Shown here: one piece after another, positions 17,601-25,301 of the stretch | Layout: every line of letters begins with the position of its first letter | How positions within the stretch are numbered: the first letter of the stretch is position 1 | Source of the DNA: an uncultured Prevotellaceae bacterium | GTDB lineage: Bacteria; Bacteroidota; Bacteroidia; Bacteroidales; Bacteroidaceae | Assembly: GCA_902767775.1 (NCBI GenBank) | Contig: CACXIP010000022.1 | Location: 116,362 to 180,361, forward strand | Direction of reading: 5' to 3' | DNA: 64,000 nucleotides | Notes under the pieces: generated by a model | Told to the model about the DNA's origin: nothing | Seen by the model: only the letters and a program-made list of their open reading frames with translations | The model's database searches: none | Made by a program: the position numbers and the translations under genes

Positions 17601-18398
17601 ATTTAAAACGATGCCGGTAAAGATACGCCCGGAGTTGATTCCGAGACGACGGGCGGAGAAGAAACGGTCTGCATGGGTGTAGGTGCAGATGCCAGCGATA
17701 TGGATGGCGTCGGCACCTACACCCATTTTTATGAGTGACAGACGGTTGGCTTCCCATAGGTCGATATGCCATTTGGCATATCGGCGGGCGATGCACCCCA
17801 TGTCAAAGCCTGCTGCCGAGAAAGATTCATATACCTCATCACCCACCTCAAAACATTCCAATGATATGCCTGGGCCGATGACGGCCTTCAGCTGTGACGC
17901 ATGGGTGCCGTAGGTTGCCATCATTGCCTCAACGGCTTTCTCTGCGATGCGCGCCACGGTGCCGCGCCATCCGGCATGGATGGCGGCACAGGCATGATGT
18001 TCGGCATCATACAGAAGCACGGGAATGCAGTCTGCGGTGGACACGCCGATGCAGATGCCCGCAGCATCAGTCATCACGGCATCCACACCCTCCAGTATCT
18101 GTGCCCGTTCTTGTGATGGCAGCGAGGGCCAATTGGCATTGATTTGCCTGACCTCAGTGCCGTGCACCTGATGGGGGTATGCGAGGTGGTTGCCGTCGAT
18201 GCCCAGCAGTTGGCAAAGCGCATAACAATTGGCGGCGATGGCTTGCTCGTCGTCGCCGCAATAGTGGTTGATGTTGAATTCAGCATAGTTTCCCTTGCTC
18301 ACACCGCCTTTCCGTGTGCTGCTGAATGCCGTCACACCATCGCCTAAGTCATAGTGGAGCAGGGTAGGGCGGTCGCTATGTGGGCTGTCGTCGGTCAT
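17592..18398 (-). CDS. pgeF: Peptidoglycan-editing/polyphenol-oxidase family protein (YfiH)
   Basis: 268 aa. The three metal/catalytic residues of the YfiH fold are visible: His 79 ([10 protein letters not shown]), Cys 124 ([10 protein letters not shown]) and His 141 (IHAGWRGTV), plus [16 protein letters not shown]. Family members were first called laccases; in E. coli the protein prevents incorporation of wrong amino acids in peptidoglycan precursors, and others are purine-nucleoside enzymes. It overlaps the obg stop by four bases, so it is the last gene of the hpt-adk/obg/pgeF operon. Confidence 0.9.
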   Translation of the reverse strand: MTDDSPHSDRPTLLHYDLGDGVTAFSSTRKGGVSKGNYAEFNINHYCGDDEQAIAANCYALCQLLGIDGNHLAYPHQVHGTEVRQINANWPSLPSQERAQILEGVDAVMTDAAGICIGVSTADCIPVLLYDAEHHACAAIHAGWRGTVARIAEKAVEAMMATYGTHASQLKAVIGPGISLECFEVGDEVYESFSAAGFDMGCIARRYAKWHIDLWEANRLSLIKMGVGADAIHIAGICTYTHADRFFSARRLGINSGRIFTGIVLNKG

Positions 18399-19558
18399 GG
18401 CTGCTCGTCGTCGTACTCAAAATCATCGAGGTCCTCGATGTCTTCCTCATCAACGAACACAATCTCGTCGTCCTCACCCTCGGCAGTCATCTCCAAGAGG
18501 AATTTCGACAGGTCCTTGTCGCGGTGGACGAGTGTGTCCTCCGCCGTAATGGTCTGCAACTTGTTGCTCTCGCTGTTGAGTTCGCGCCACAGCACGTTCT
18601 TCAGTTCCTCCAGTCCAAAACCGGTGACGGAGGAGATGAACACCGCCTCCACGTCGGTGGGCAGGGTGTCGCGCAGCATCTCCATCAGTTCGTCATCGAG
18701 CAGGTCGCATTTCGTCACTGCCAGCACGCGGTGCTTGTCGAGCATCTCGGGATTGAAGTTCTCCAATTCATGCAACAGCACCTCATACTCATGGCGGATG
18801 TCGTCGGTATCGCCGGGCACCATGAAGAGCAGCAGTGAGTTGCGCTCGATATGCCGCAGGAAGCGCAGGCCCAGTCCCTTGCCCTCGCTCGCTCCCTCGA
18901 TGATGCCGGGGATATCGGCCATGACAAATGACTGCTTGTCGTGGTAGCCCACGATGCCGAGCGACGGTTCCAACGTGGTAAATGGATAGTTGGCAATCTT
19001 GGGACGTGCGCTCGACAGCGATGAGAGTAGTGTCGACTTCCCTGCGTTGGGGAAGCCCACCAGTCCCACGTCGGCGAGTAGTTTCAGCTCAAGGATGACG
19101 GTCATCTCCTGCATCGGCTCACCAGGTTGGGCATAGCGTGGCGCCTGGTTGGTGGCAGAGCGGAACTGGAAATTGCCCAGTCCGCCCCTGCCGCCCTTGA
19201 GCAGGCATACCACCTGTCCGTCGTAGGAGATGTCGCAGACATATTTGCCTGTCTCGGCATCATAGACGACGGTGCCGCAGGGCACATCGATATATTCGTC
19301 CTTGCCCTTCGTGCCGTGGCATTTGTCTTTGCCGCCGTTGCCACCATGTTGCGCAAAGATATGCCGTTGGTATTTCAGGTGGAGCAGTGTCCAGTAGTTG
19401 TGGTTGCCGCGTAGGAAGACGCTGCCCCCGTCGCCCCCGTCGCCCCCGTCGGGTCCGCCGTTGGGGTTGTATTTGACGTGGCGAAGGTGCATGGAACCTC
19501 TTCCGCCCTTGCCGGAGCGGCAGCATATCTTCACATAGTCAACGAAATTCGACTCCAT
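18395..19558 (-). CDS. obgE: Obg-family GTPase
   Basis: 387 aa. The glycine-rich Obg fold occupies 1-158 ([31 protein letters not shown]). The G domain has G1 GFPNAGKST at 168-176, switch [10 protein letters not shown]3 DIPG at 215-218, G4 TKCD at 282-285 and G5 SSVTG. The C-terminus is a short acidic tail ([26 protein letters not shown]) instead of the OCT domain of some Gram-positive Obg proteins. The protein binds the large ribosomal subunit late in assembly. It follows the hpt-adk gene by three bases. Confidence 0.96.
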   Translation of the reverse strand: MESNFVDYVKICCRSGKGGRGSMHLRHVKYNPNGGPDGGDGGDGGSVFLRGNHNYWTLLHLKYQRHIFAQHGGNGGKDKCHGTKGKDEYIDVPCGTVVYDAETGKYVCDISYDGQVVCLLKGGRGGLGNFQFRSATNQAPRYAQPGEPMQEMTVILELKLLADVGLVGFPNAGKSTLLSSLSSARPKIANYPFTTLEPSLGIVGYHDKQSFVMADIPGIIEGASEGKGLGLRFLRHIERNSLLLFMVPGDTDDIRHEYEVLLHELENFNPEMLDKHRVLAVTKCDLLDDELMEMLRDTLPTDVEAVFISSVTGFGLEELKNVLWRELNSESNKLQTITAEDTLVHRDKDLSKFLLEMTAEGEDDEIVFVDEEDIEDLDDFEYDDEQP

Positions 19559-19561
19559 CGT

Positions 19562-20695
19562 CTATAGTGCGTCTACGACCTGGCAGATGTCGCCAAAGAT
19601 GCGGTCGAGTTCGCCCAGACCATTGATTTGATGGCGGATGCCGTCGTTCTCATACCATTCGATGAGCGGCGATGTCTGGCTGTGGTACACGTCGAGGCGC
19701 TTCTTGATGGTCTCCGCGTTGTCGTCGCTGCGGCCGCTCTCCTCGCCGCGCTTGATGAGGCGTGCCATCAGCTCGTCCTCGGGCACGTCGAGCTCTATCA
19801 TGGCAGCCACCTTGTGACCGCGGTCGGCGAGCATCTTCTTCAGTGCCTCTGCCTGGGGAACGGTGCGGGGGAATCCATCGAAAATCACGCCCCTGTGGTC
19901 GGGTCCGTAGGTGTCATACACGCCGGCAAGCATGTCCACAATCAGACTGTCGGGCACGAGCATGCCATCGTCGATGTATTGCTTGGCTATCTTGCCCAGT
20001 TCGGTACCATTCTTGATTTCTGCGCGGAGCACGTCGCCCGTTGAGATGTGGTTGAGCCCATACTTTTTGATGAGCAGGTCGCTCTGGGTGCCTTTGCCGG
20101 AACCGGGAGCGCCGAAAATTACGATATTCTTCATAGTTGTTTGTTTGGGTGTTTCGTTTTCTGGCACCAGCGTGTAGATGTCGCGCAGTCCGCGTCCCTG
20201 CTGGTTGTAGTCAAGGCCGTAGCCTAAGATGAAGTCGTTGGGGATGCGCATCGCTACATATCTGATGTCGATGTCCACCGTCAGACGGTCGGGCTTGAGC
20301 AGCAGGGTGCACACATGCACCGACTCTGGGTTGCGTGTGCCAAGCGACTCCATCATCTGCTGGATGGTGAGTCCCGTCTCGACGATGTCCTCCACGATGA
20401 TGACGGTGCGGCCGGCGAGATTCTCATTGATGCCGATGACCTCGGTCACCTTGCCCGACGACGTGGTGCCCTGATAGGAGGCCAGTTTCACAAAGGATAT
20501 CTCACAGGGGATGGTGATGCGCCGTATCAGGTCGGCTGCGAAGATGAACGCTCCATTGAGCACGGCGAGGAAAATGGGGTTTTTGCCTGCCATGTCGCGG
20601 TTGATCTGCTCTGCTACGGCATCCACTCTCTTCAGCACCTCTTCCTCTGGGATGGAGATGCCGAATTTCTTGTCCAACACTTGAATGATGTCCAT
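19562..20695 (-). CDS. Hypoxanthine phosphoribosyltransferase fused to adenylate kinase
   Basis: 377 aa in one open frame. Residues 1-178 are a Hpt domain with the PRPP loop VEDIVETGLT (101-110), LNGAFIFAADL and the C-terminal FILGYGLDYNQQGRGL. A nine-residue linker (PENETPKQT region) leads to Met 188, which begins a full 190-residue adenylate kinase: P-loop GAPGSGKGT at 195-203, STGDVLRAEI, FDGFPRTVPQAEAL, and a short LID (RGEESGRSDDN) of the kind that lacks a zinc finger. In related genomes hpt and adk are usually adjacent separate genes, so loss of the hpt stop codon probably joined them. ATG 20134 might still allow internal translation of Adk alone. Couples purine salvage to AMP phosphorylation. 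Confidence 0.93.
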   Translation of the reverse strand: MDIIQVLDKKFGISIPEEEVLKRVDAVAEQINRDMAGKNPIFLAVLNGAFIFAADLIRRITIPCEISFVKLASYQGTTSSGKVTEVIGINENLAGRTVIIVEDIVETGLTIQQMMESLGTRNPESVHVCTLLLKPDRLTVDIDIRYVAMRIPNDFILGYGLDYNQQGRGLRDIYTLVPENETPKQTTMKNIVIFGAPGSGKGTQSDLLIKKYGLNHISTGDVLRAEIKNGTELGKIAKQYIDDGMLVPDSLIVDMLAGVYDTYGPDHRGVIFDGFPRTVPQAEALKKMLADRGHKVAAMIELDVPEDELMARLIKRGEESGRSDDNAETIKKRLDVYHSQTSPLIEWYENDGIRHQINGLGELDRIFGDICQVVDAL

Positions 20696-20741
20696 AGATT
20701 TGTGTTCTTGAGTCTTTCTGATTGTAGTGTAAATTATAGTG

Positions 20742-20749
20742 CAAATTTA
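20742..20749 (-). promoter_or_regulatory. Promoter -7 element of the hpt-adk/obg operon
   Basis: TAAATTTG on the minus strand, 46 bases before the ATG at 20695. No good -33 TTTG is at the expected distance. Confidence 0.5.
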
Positions 20750-20793
20750 GTAAAAATATGGGAAACAATGATGATATGTTGGCTTTATTTTTG

Positions 20794-20801
20794 TAATTTT
20801 G
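20794..20801 (+). promoter_or_regulatory. Promoter -7 element of nnr, nearly leaderless
   Basis: TAATTTTG ends only seven bases before the ATG at 20809, so the transcript should begin within a few bases of the start codon. No clear -33 element. Confidence 0.5.
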
Positions 20802-20808
20802 CATCGAT

Positions 20809-22332
20809 ATGAAGATATTTACAGGCACTCAAATTCAAGAGCTCGACAAATATACGATTGAGCATGAGCCCATTAAGTCCATCGACTTGATGGAGCGGGC
20901 AGCAAGGGCACTGACAAAGGCCATCACTGCCGAATGCAGTACAGAAGTTAAAATGGTGGTGTTTGCCGGACCAGGCAACAACGGTGGCGATGCTCTCGCC
21001 GTCTCACGCATGTTGGCCGACCGCGGTTACGACATCTCAGTCTTCCTTTTCAACACCAAGGGAAAACTGTCGGAGGACTGTGCGGAGAACCGCAAGCGCG
21101 CCCTCGAGAACAAGAACATCAAGAACTTTATCGAGGTGACCAAGGAGTTTGACCCGCCTGCCCTCACTGAGGAGACAGTGGTCATCGACGGCCTCTTCGG
21201 AACAGGACTGGCCAAACCTCTCGAGAGCGGTTATGCCTCGCTGGTGAAGTACATCAACCAAGCGCCGTGTCGTGTCATCAGCATAGACATGCCGTCGGGA
21301 CTGCTGGCAGAATGCAACACCTACAACATACAGGCTCACATCATCCGGGCAGACCTGACCCTCACCCTCCACACCAAGAAACTGGCATTTCTCTTCGCCG
21401 ACAACCAGCAGTATATCGGTCGGCTGAAGGTGCTCGACATCGGACTGTCGGAGGAATACATACGCAAGACCAGCGCCTCATACACCATGCAGGAGATTCA
21501 GGATCTGCGCCCCTTGCTGCTGCACCGGCCGGAATTCTCCCACAAGGGTAACATGGGACATGCACTGCTCATCGCAGGCAGCTACGGCATGGCGGGAGCG
21601 GCGATACTGGCGGCCAAGTCGTGCCTCCGCTCTGGAGTGGGCAAACTTACCGTCCACACGCCCAAGAAAAACTGCGAGGTGATGCAGATAGCTGTGCCTG
21701 AAGCAGTTGTACAGGTCGACCATGAGGACACCTATTTCTCCGATGCTGTCGCTGCCGATGGGTTCGATGCCTTGGGCATTGGTCCAGGATTGGGGCAGGA
21801 AGAGGGCACTGCCATCGCGCTCATTGCCCAACTGAGGCGCACCAACGCGCCCATCGTGGTGGATGCCGATGCACTTAATATCCTGGCCAACCACAGGACA
21901 TGGATGCAGCAACTGCCCAAAAACATCATCTTGACACCCCATCCGAAGGAGTTTGACAGACTGAGCGGCTCACGCAGCAGCGATGACTACGAGCGGCTGA
22001 TGAAGGCCGTCGATATGTCGGTGCGACTGCAGGTGTATATCATCCTCAAAGGACATTACTCGGCACTTTGCCTGCCAGACGGGAAGGTTGTCTTCAACAC
22101 GACGGGCAATGCGGGCATGGCGACAGCAGGGTCGGGCGATGTGCTCACCGGCATCATCACAGGACTGCTGGCAAGGGGATACCATCAGCGTGAGGCATGC
22201 CTGCTGGGTATGTATTTGCATGGTTTGGCAGGTGACCTCGCCGTGCACGAGAAGGGGAAGGAATGCCTCATCGCCGGCGACCTCATCGACTACCTTCCTG
22301 AGGCGTTCAGGGCACTGTATTATGAGAGATGA
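20809..22332 (+). CDS. nnr: Bifunctional NAD(P)H-hydrate epimerase / ADP-dependent dehydratase
   Basis: 507 aa, the standard two-domain length. The N-terminal YjeF_N epimerase domain has MERAARALTKAI, FAGPGNNGGDALAVSRML and IDGLFGTGL. The C-terminal ribokinase-like dehydratase domain (from about 230) has HKGNMGHALLIAGSYGMAGAAILA, GIGPGLGQ, VVDADALNIL, LTPHPKEFDRL and the nucleotide-binding NTTGNAGMATAGSGDVLTG. It repairs damaged NADHX/NADPHX. Start chosen at the first ATG, directly after the promoter. Confidence 0.95.
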   Translation: MKIFTGTQIQELDKYTIEHEPIKSIDLMERAARALTKAITAECSTEVKMVVFAGPGNNGGDALAVSRMLADRGYDISVFLFNTKGKLSEDCAENRKRALENKNIKNFIEVTKEFDPPALTEETVVIDGLFGTGLAKPLESGYASLVKYINQAPCRVISIDMPSGLLAECNTYNIQAHIIRADLTLTLHTKKLAFLFADNQQYIGRLKVLDIGLSEEYIRKTSASYTMQEIQDLRPLLLHRPEFSHKGNMGHALLIAGSYGMAGAAILAAKSCLRSGVGKLTVHTPKKNCEVMQIAVPEAVVQVDHEDTYFSDAVAADGFDALGIGPGLGQEEGTAIALIAQLRRTNAPIVVDADALNILANHRTWMQQLPKNIILTPHPKEFDRLSGSRSSDDYERLMKAVDMSVRLQVYIILKGHYSALCLPDGKVVFNTTGNAGMATAGSGDVLTGIITGLLARGYHQREACLLGMYLHGLAGDLAVHEKGKECLIAGDLIDYLPEAFRALYYER

Positions 22333-22437
22333 AGGATGAGAGATGAAAGATGAAGGTTTGAAACCTTTGTGTAGATGTTGTTCTCTGTAGGGATGCGATT
22401 CTCGCATCCGTATCAATAAAAACACCGATATACTAGG
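22333..22437. repeat. GATGAAR units plus REP-like palindrome
   Basis: 22330-22356 holds GATGAAR units. 22386-22410 holds a REP-like hairpin GGATGCGA-TTC-TCGCATCC preceded by GTA, matching the general pattern of the REP family near 37.7 kb although the core bases differ. Confidence 0.6.
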
Positions 22438-23211
22438 ATGATGATGAAAAATACAATCAAGACCATGGTGCTGCTGGCCGTGCTGCTGGCTTTCACATCA
22501 TGTACCACGCATTACACGGTCAGTCAGGTGGAGCGTACCCGCCTGCTGGTAGACCAGAAGTATGACAGACCCATGACCGACGACATAAGCAACTTCATCA
22601 AGCCCTTCAAGGCGAAGGTGGACGAACTCATGTCTCCCGTCCTTGGGAAGGCTGCTCACCCACTGCAGGCCTACCGGCCGGAGAGTCCTCTCAGCAACCT
22701 GATGCCTGACGTTTTCGTGTGGGCAGGAAAATTCTATAATGAGAAGCCTGATTTCGGCATTTACAACATGGGAGGCATCCGTGCCTCGCTCGCCCAGGGC
22801 GACATCACCATCGGCGATGTCTTCGAGGTAGCTCCTTTTGAGAACAGAATATGCTTCATTACCCTCAGCGGTGAGAAGGTCAAAGAACTGATGGAGCAGA
22901 TATGTTTCCGCAAGGGGGAGGGCATCAGCCGGGAGGTGCACATCACCGCTACGCCCGACGGCAAGCTCATCAAAGCGACCATCGGAGGCAAGGAGATTGA
23001 CCCTAACGCGCAGTACCGTATCGCCACTGTCGACTATGTGTCGCATGGCAACGACCGCATGACGGCGTTCAAGAGCGGAACCGAACGACGTGAACTGACG
23101 GGTGAAGATGACCTGGCACGCGCCGTCTTGATGAAATACATCAAGGAGAAGACAGCCAACGGACAGTTGGTGGAAAGCCAGATTGAAGGACGTTATACAG
23201 TGGAGGAATAG
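22438..23211 (+). CDS. 5'-nucleotidase C-terminal domain lipoprotein
   Basis: 257 aa. Signal peptide with lipobox LLAFTSC (Cys 22) marks an envelope lipoprotein. The rest is the substrate-specificity (C-terminal) domain of UshA-type 5'-nucleotidases: DFGIYNMGGIRASLAQGDITIGDVFEVAPFENRICFITLSG and the YVSHGNDRM segment. The catalytic metallophosphatase domain is in the next gene, three bases away. Together they would make one periplasmic nucleotide hydrolase with the domain order reversed relative to UshA. Three consecutive ATGs open the gene, so the exact start is uncertain by two residues. Confidence 0.9.
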   Translation: MMMKNTIKTMVLLAVLLAFTSCTTHYTVSQVERTRLLVDQKYDRPMTDDISNFIKPFKAKVDELMSPVLGKAAHPLQAYRPESPLSNLMPDVFVWAGKFYNEKPDFGIYNMGGIRASLAQGDITIGDVFEVAPFENRICFITLSGEKVKELMEQICFRKGEGISREVHITATPDGKLIKATIGGKEIDPNAQYRIATVDYVSHGNDRMTAFKSGTERRELTGEDDLARAVLMKYIKEKTANGQLVESQIEGRYTVEE

Positions 23212-23214
23212 GAC

Positions 23215-24054
23215 ATGATGAGAAAAGCATTTTTCACCCTGCTGGCAGTGGCCGCCATGACTGCAGCCCAAGCCCAGCAAAAGGAGTTGGTGATACTCCA
23301 TACCAATGACACGCACAGCACCATCATGCCGCTCAGTCCCAACCTGGCGGACACGGCAGTGGCAGGAAGGGGCGGGTTCTTGCGCCGACTGGAGCTCTTG
23401 CGTCAGCAGCGTGAGCAGCACCCCGACTTGCTCTACTTCGACAGTGGTGACTTCTCGCAAGGCTCACCCTACTACACCTTGTTCCGAGGTGATGTGGAGG
23501 TGGGGCTGATGAACCGCATGGGCATCGATGCCGCCACCATAGGCAACCATGAGTTTGACTTCGGCATGGAAAACATGGCAAGGCTTTTCCGCATGGCCAA
23601 CTTCCCCATCGTCTGCTCCAATTATGACTTCACAGGAACACCGCTGGAGGGATTGGTCAAACCCTATGTCATCATCAAGCGCAATGGGGTGAAGATAGGC
23701 GTGTTTGGCCTCGCACCTAAGCTCGATGGACTGGTGGAGAAGGCCAACTGCGAGGGCATCGTGTTCCTCGACCCGGTGAAGAAGGCACTGGAGATGGCGA
23801 CTTTCCTGAAAAAGAAGAAGAAATGCGATATGGTGATTTGCATCTCTCACTTAGGGTGGGACATTGACCTCGACGACGACGTTGAGATGGAACAGGGCTC
23901 ACGCTATATCGACTTGGTGCTGGGTGGTCACTCGCACACCTATTTCACTGAACTGCGCTATGAGAAAGACCTCGACGGGCGCAGCGTCCCCACCGACCAA
24001 AATGGCAAGCATGGCATCTGGATAGGAAAGATGACGGTGAAGTTGAACAAATAA
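23215..24054 (+). CDS. 5'-nucleotidase metallophosphatase domain, exported
   Basis: 279 aa. Signal peptide (AVAAMTAAQAQ), then the calcineurin-like two-metal site: TNDTH, DSGDFSQGSPY, TIGNHEFDFG, ICISHLGWD and VLGGHSHT. It lacks the C-terminal nucleotide-binding domain, which the upstream lipoprotein gene supplies. Likely removes phosphate from extracellular nucleotides to feed purine uptake. Confidence 0.92.
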   Translation: MMRKAFFTLLAVAAMTAAQAQQKELVILHTNDTHSTIMPLSPNLADTAVAGRGGFLRRLELLRQQREQHPDLLYFDSGDFSQGSPYYTLFRGDVEVGLMNRMGIDAATIGNHEFDFGMENMARLFRMANFPIVCSNYDFTGTPLEGLVKPYVIIKRNGVKIGVFGLAPKLDGLVEKANCEGIVFLDPVKKALEMATFLKKKKKCDMVICISHLGWDIDLDDDVEMEQGSRYIDLVLGGHSHTYFTELRYEKDLDGRSVPTDQNGKHGIWIGKMTVKLNK

Positions 24055-24085
24055 AAAATGCGGTCCTGGGGAATCCCAGGACCGC
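24053..24085 (-). terminator. Ferredoxin gene terminator
   Basis: A perfect 11-bp stem (24060-24070 with 24075-24085) and GAAT loop is followed on the minus strand by A then six Ts. It lies between convergent genes. Confidence 0.85.
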
Positions 24086-24106
24086 AACCTCCTTGTATGT
24101 TCTTAC

Positions 24107-24274
24107 TTAAGGAAGGCTGATAGCCTCATTCGGGCAGGTGTCTGCGCAAGCTCCGCACTCAGTGCAGAGATCGGGGTCGATTGAGTACTTCTCGCCCTCG
24201 CTGATAGCCTCATTGGGGCACTCGCTGATACATGAACCGCAAGCAATGCAGTCGTCGCCAATTACGTAAGCCAT
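24107..24274 (-). CDS. 2[4Fe-4S] ferredoxin
   Basis: 55 aa, read from ATG 24274. Two CxxCxxCxxxCP cluster motifs are present: CIACGSCISECP near the start and CTECGACADTCP near the end, the classical clostridial-type bacterial ferredoxin of usual length. It carries electrons for anaerobic oxidoreductases such as pyruvate:ferredoxin oxidoreductase. The two halves are near repeats of each other (CPNEAIS occurs twice). A TATCTTTG -7 element (minus strand, 24338-24345) lies 64 bases upstream. Confidence 0.95.
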   Translation of the reverse strand: MAYVIGDDCIACGSCISECPNEAISEGEKYSIDPDLCTECGACADTCPNEAISLP

Positions 24275-24337
24275 AGTTAATTGTATTAATGTTAATGAAT
24301 AAAGTTTCCTATCTCAGATACCCATTTTATGGTGGTG

Positions 24338-24345
24338 CAAAGATA
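24338..24345 (-). promoter_or_regulatory. Ferredoxin promoter -7 element
   Basis: TATCTTTG on the minus strand. The -33 region is not convincing. Confidence 0.5.
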
Positions 24346-24455
24346 GGTTTTTATTTTGAAATACCTATAAATGGGGAGCAATATTTTTGTTATTTATAAT
24401 GAGTCTAAATAATTGGTGATGCAATAAGCCAATGGAAATGTCGTTAATATAATAT

Positions 24456-25190
24456 ATGAACAAGCGCATGTTGTCCCTCTTCGGGGCTTTTCTCCTCGTC
24501 ATGGCAGCCACCGCCCAGGAAAGGAAGGTGGAGAACAAGCCATACATTGACCTCAGGCAGTTCCATTTCGGAGTGCTTGTGGGCACTCATCTGCAGGATG
24601 TCGAATTGCTCAATGCTGGGCCTCAGCTCATTGAGCAGGAGGATGGCTCGTATGTGGAGAAACTGATATCTTGCGACCAGGACCGCTGGGATGCGGGTTT
24701 CAACGTGGGTGTGCTGGGCGAACTGCGTTTGAACACGAACTTTCAGTTGCGCATCGCACCGGCCATGTATTTCGGCACACGCCATATATCTTTTTACAAC
24801 CACACCGATGAACTAGTGGTACAGGAGGTGCAGAATCTGAAGACGGCATATATCTCTTCGGCGGTGGACTTGATTTTCGCCGCACCAAGGTTCAACAACC
24901 ACCGTCCGTATGTCATGGCGGGCATCAATCCGATGATCAACCTCTCGGGCAAGGACAATGACTATCTGAAGCTCAAGCGCTATGATGTGTTTGCCGAACT
25001 GGGTGTGGGATGCGACTTCTACCTGCCGTTCTTCAAGTTGCGACCGGAATTGAAGTTCCTCTACAGTCTTACCAACAGCCTTGACACCGACCATGTCAAC
25101 CACCTGAAAAACCGCGAGATGATTATGTACACCAATTCGGTGAGCAAGGCACGCACCAAAATCATCGCCCTCACTTTCTATTTCGAGTAG
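24456..25190 (+). CDS. porT: PorT-like outer-membrane protein of type IX secretion
   Basis: 244 aa. Signal peptide (FGAFLLVMAATAQ), then a predicted eight-stranded beta-barrel with alternating hydrophobics (FHFGVLVGTHLQD, FNVGVLGELRLNTNFQLRIAPAMYFG, YVMAGINPMINL, YDVFAELGVGCDFYLPFFKLRPELKFLYSL) and an aromatic C-terminus (ALTFYFE). The GCDFYLPFFKLRPELKF stretch resembles PorT/SprT proteins required for T9SS function in Porphyromonas and Flavobacterium. The T9SS-type C-termini on the cargo proteins at 38.9-47.8 kb agree with this. Confidence 0.85.
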   Translation: MNKRMLSLFGAFLLVMAATAQERKVENKPYIDLRQFHFGVLVGTHLQDVELLNAGPQLIEQEDGSYVEKLISCDQDRWDAGFNVGVLGELRLNTNFQLRIAPAMYFGTRHISFYNHTDELVVQEVQNLKTAYISSAVDLIFAAPRFNNHRPYVMAGINPMINLSGKDNDYLKLKRYDVFAELGVGCDFYLPFFKLRPELKFLYSLTNSLDTDHVNHLKNREMIMYTNSVSKARTKIIALTFYFE

Positions 25191-25234
25191 TCCGACAGGT
25201 CTGACAGGTCCGACGAGTCTGACAGGTCCGACAA
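25190..25234. repeat. GTCnGAC 9-bp array, locus 2
   Basis: Five exact 9-base units of GTCCGACAG/GTCTGACAG type, beginning on the last base of the porT stop codon. An inverted repeat (GGGCGGATT ... AATCCGCCC type, about 25242-25271) follows and probably terminates the convergent gene. Confidence 0.8.
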
Positions 25235-25301
25235 ATAATTCGGGCGGATTGCAATTTGCAAATCCGCCCGAACATATATTTGCCTTCTGGTAAGGGGATG
25301 C

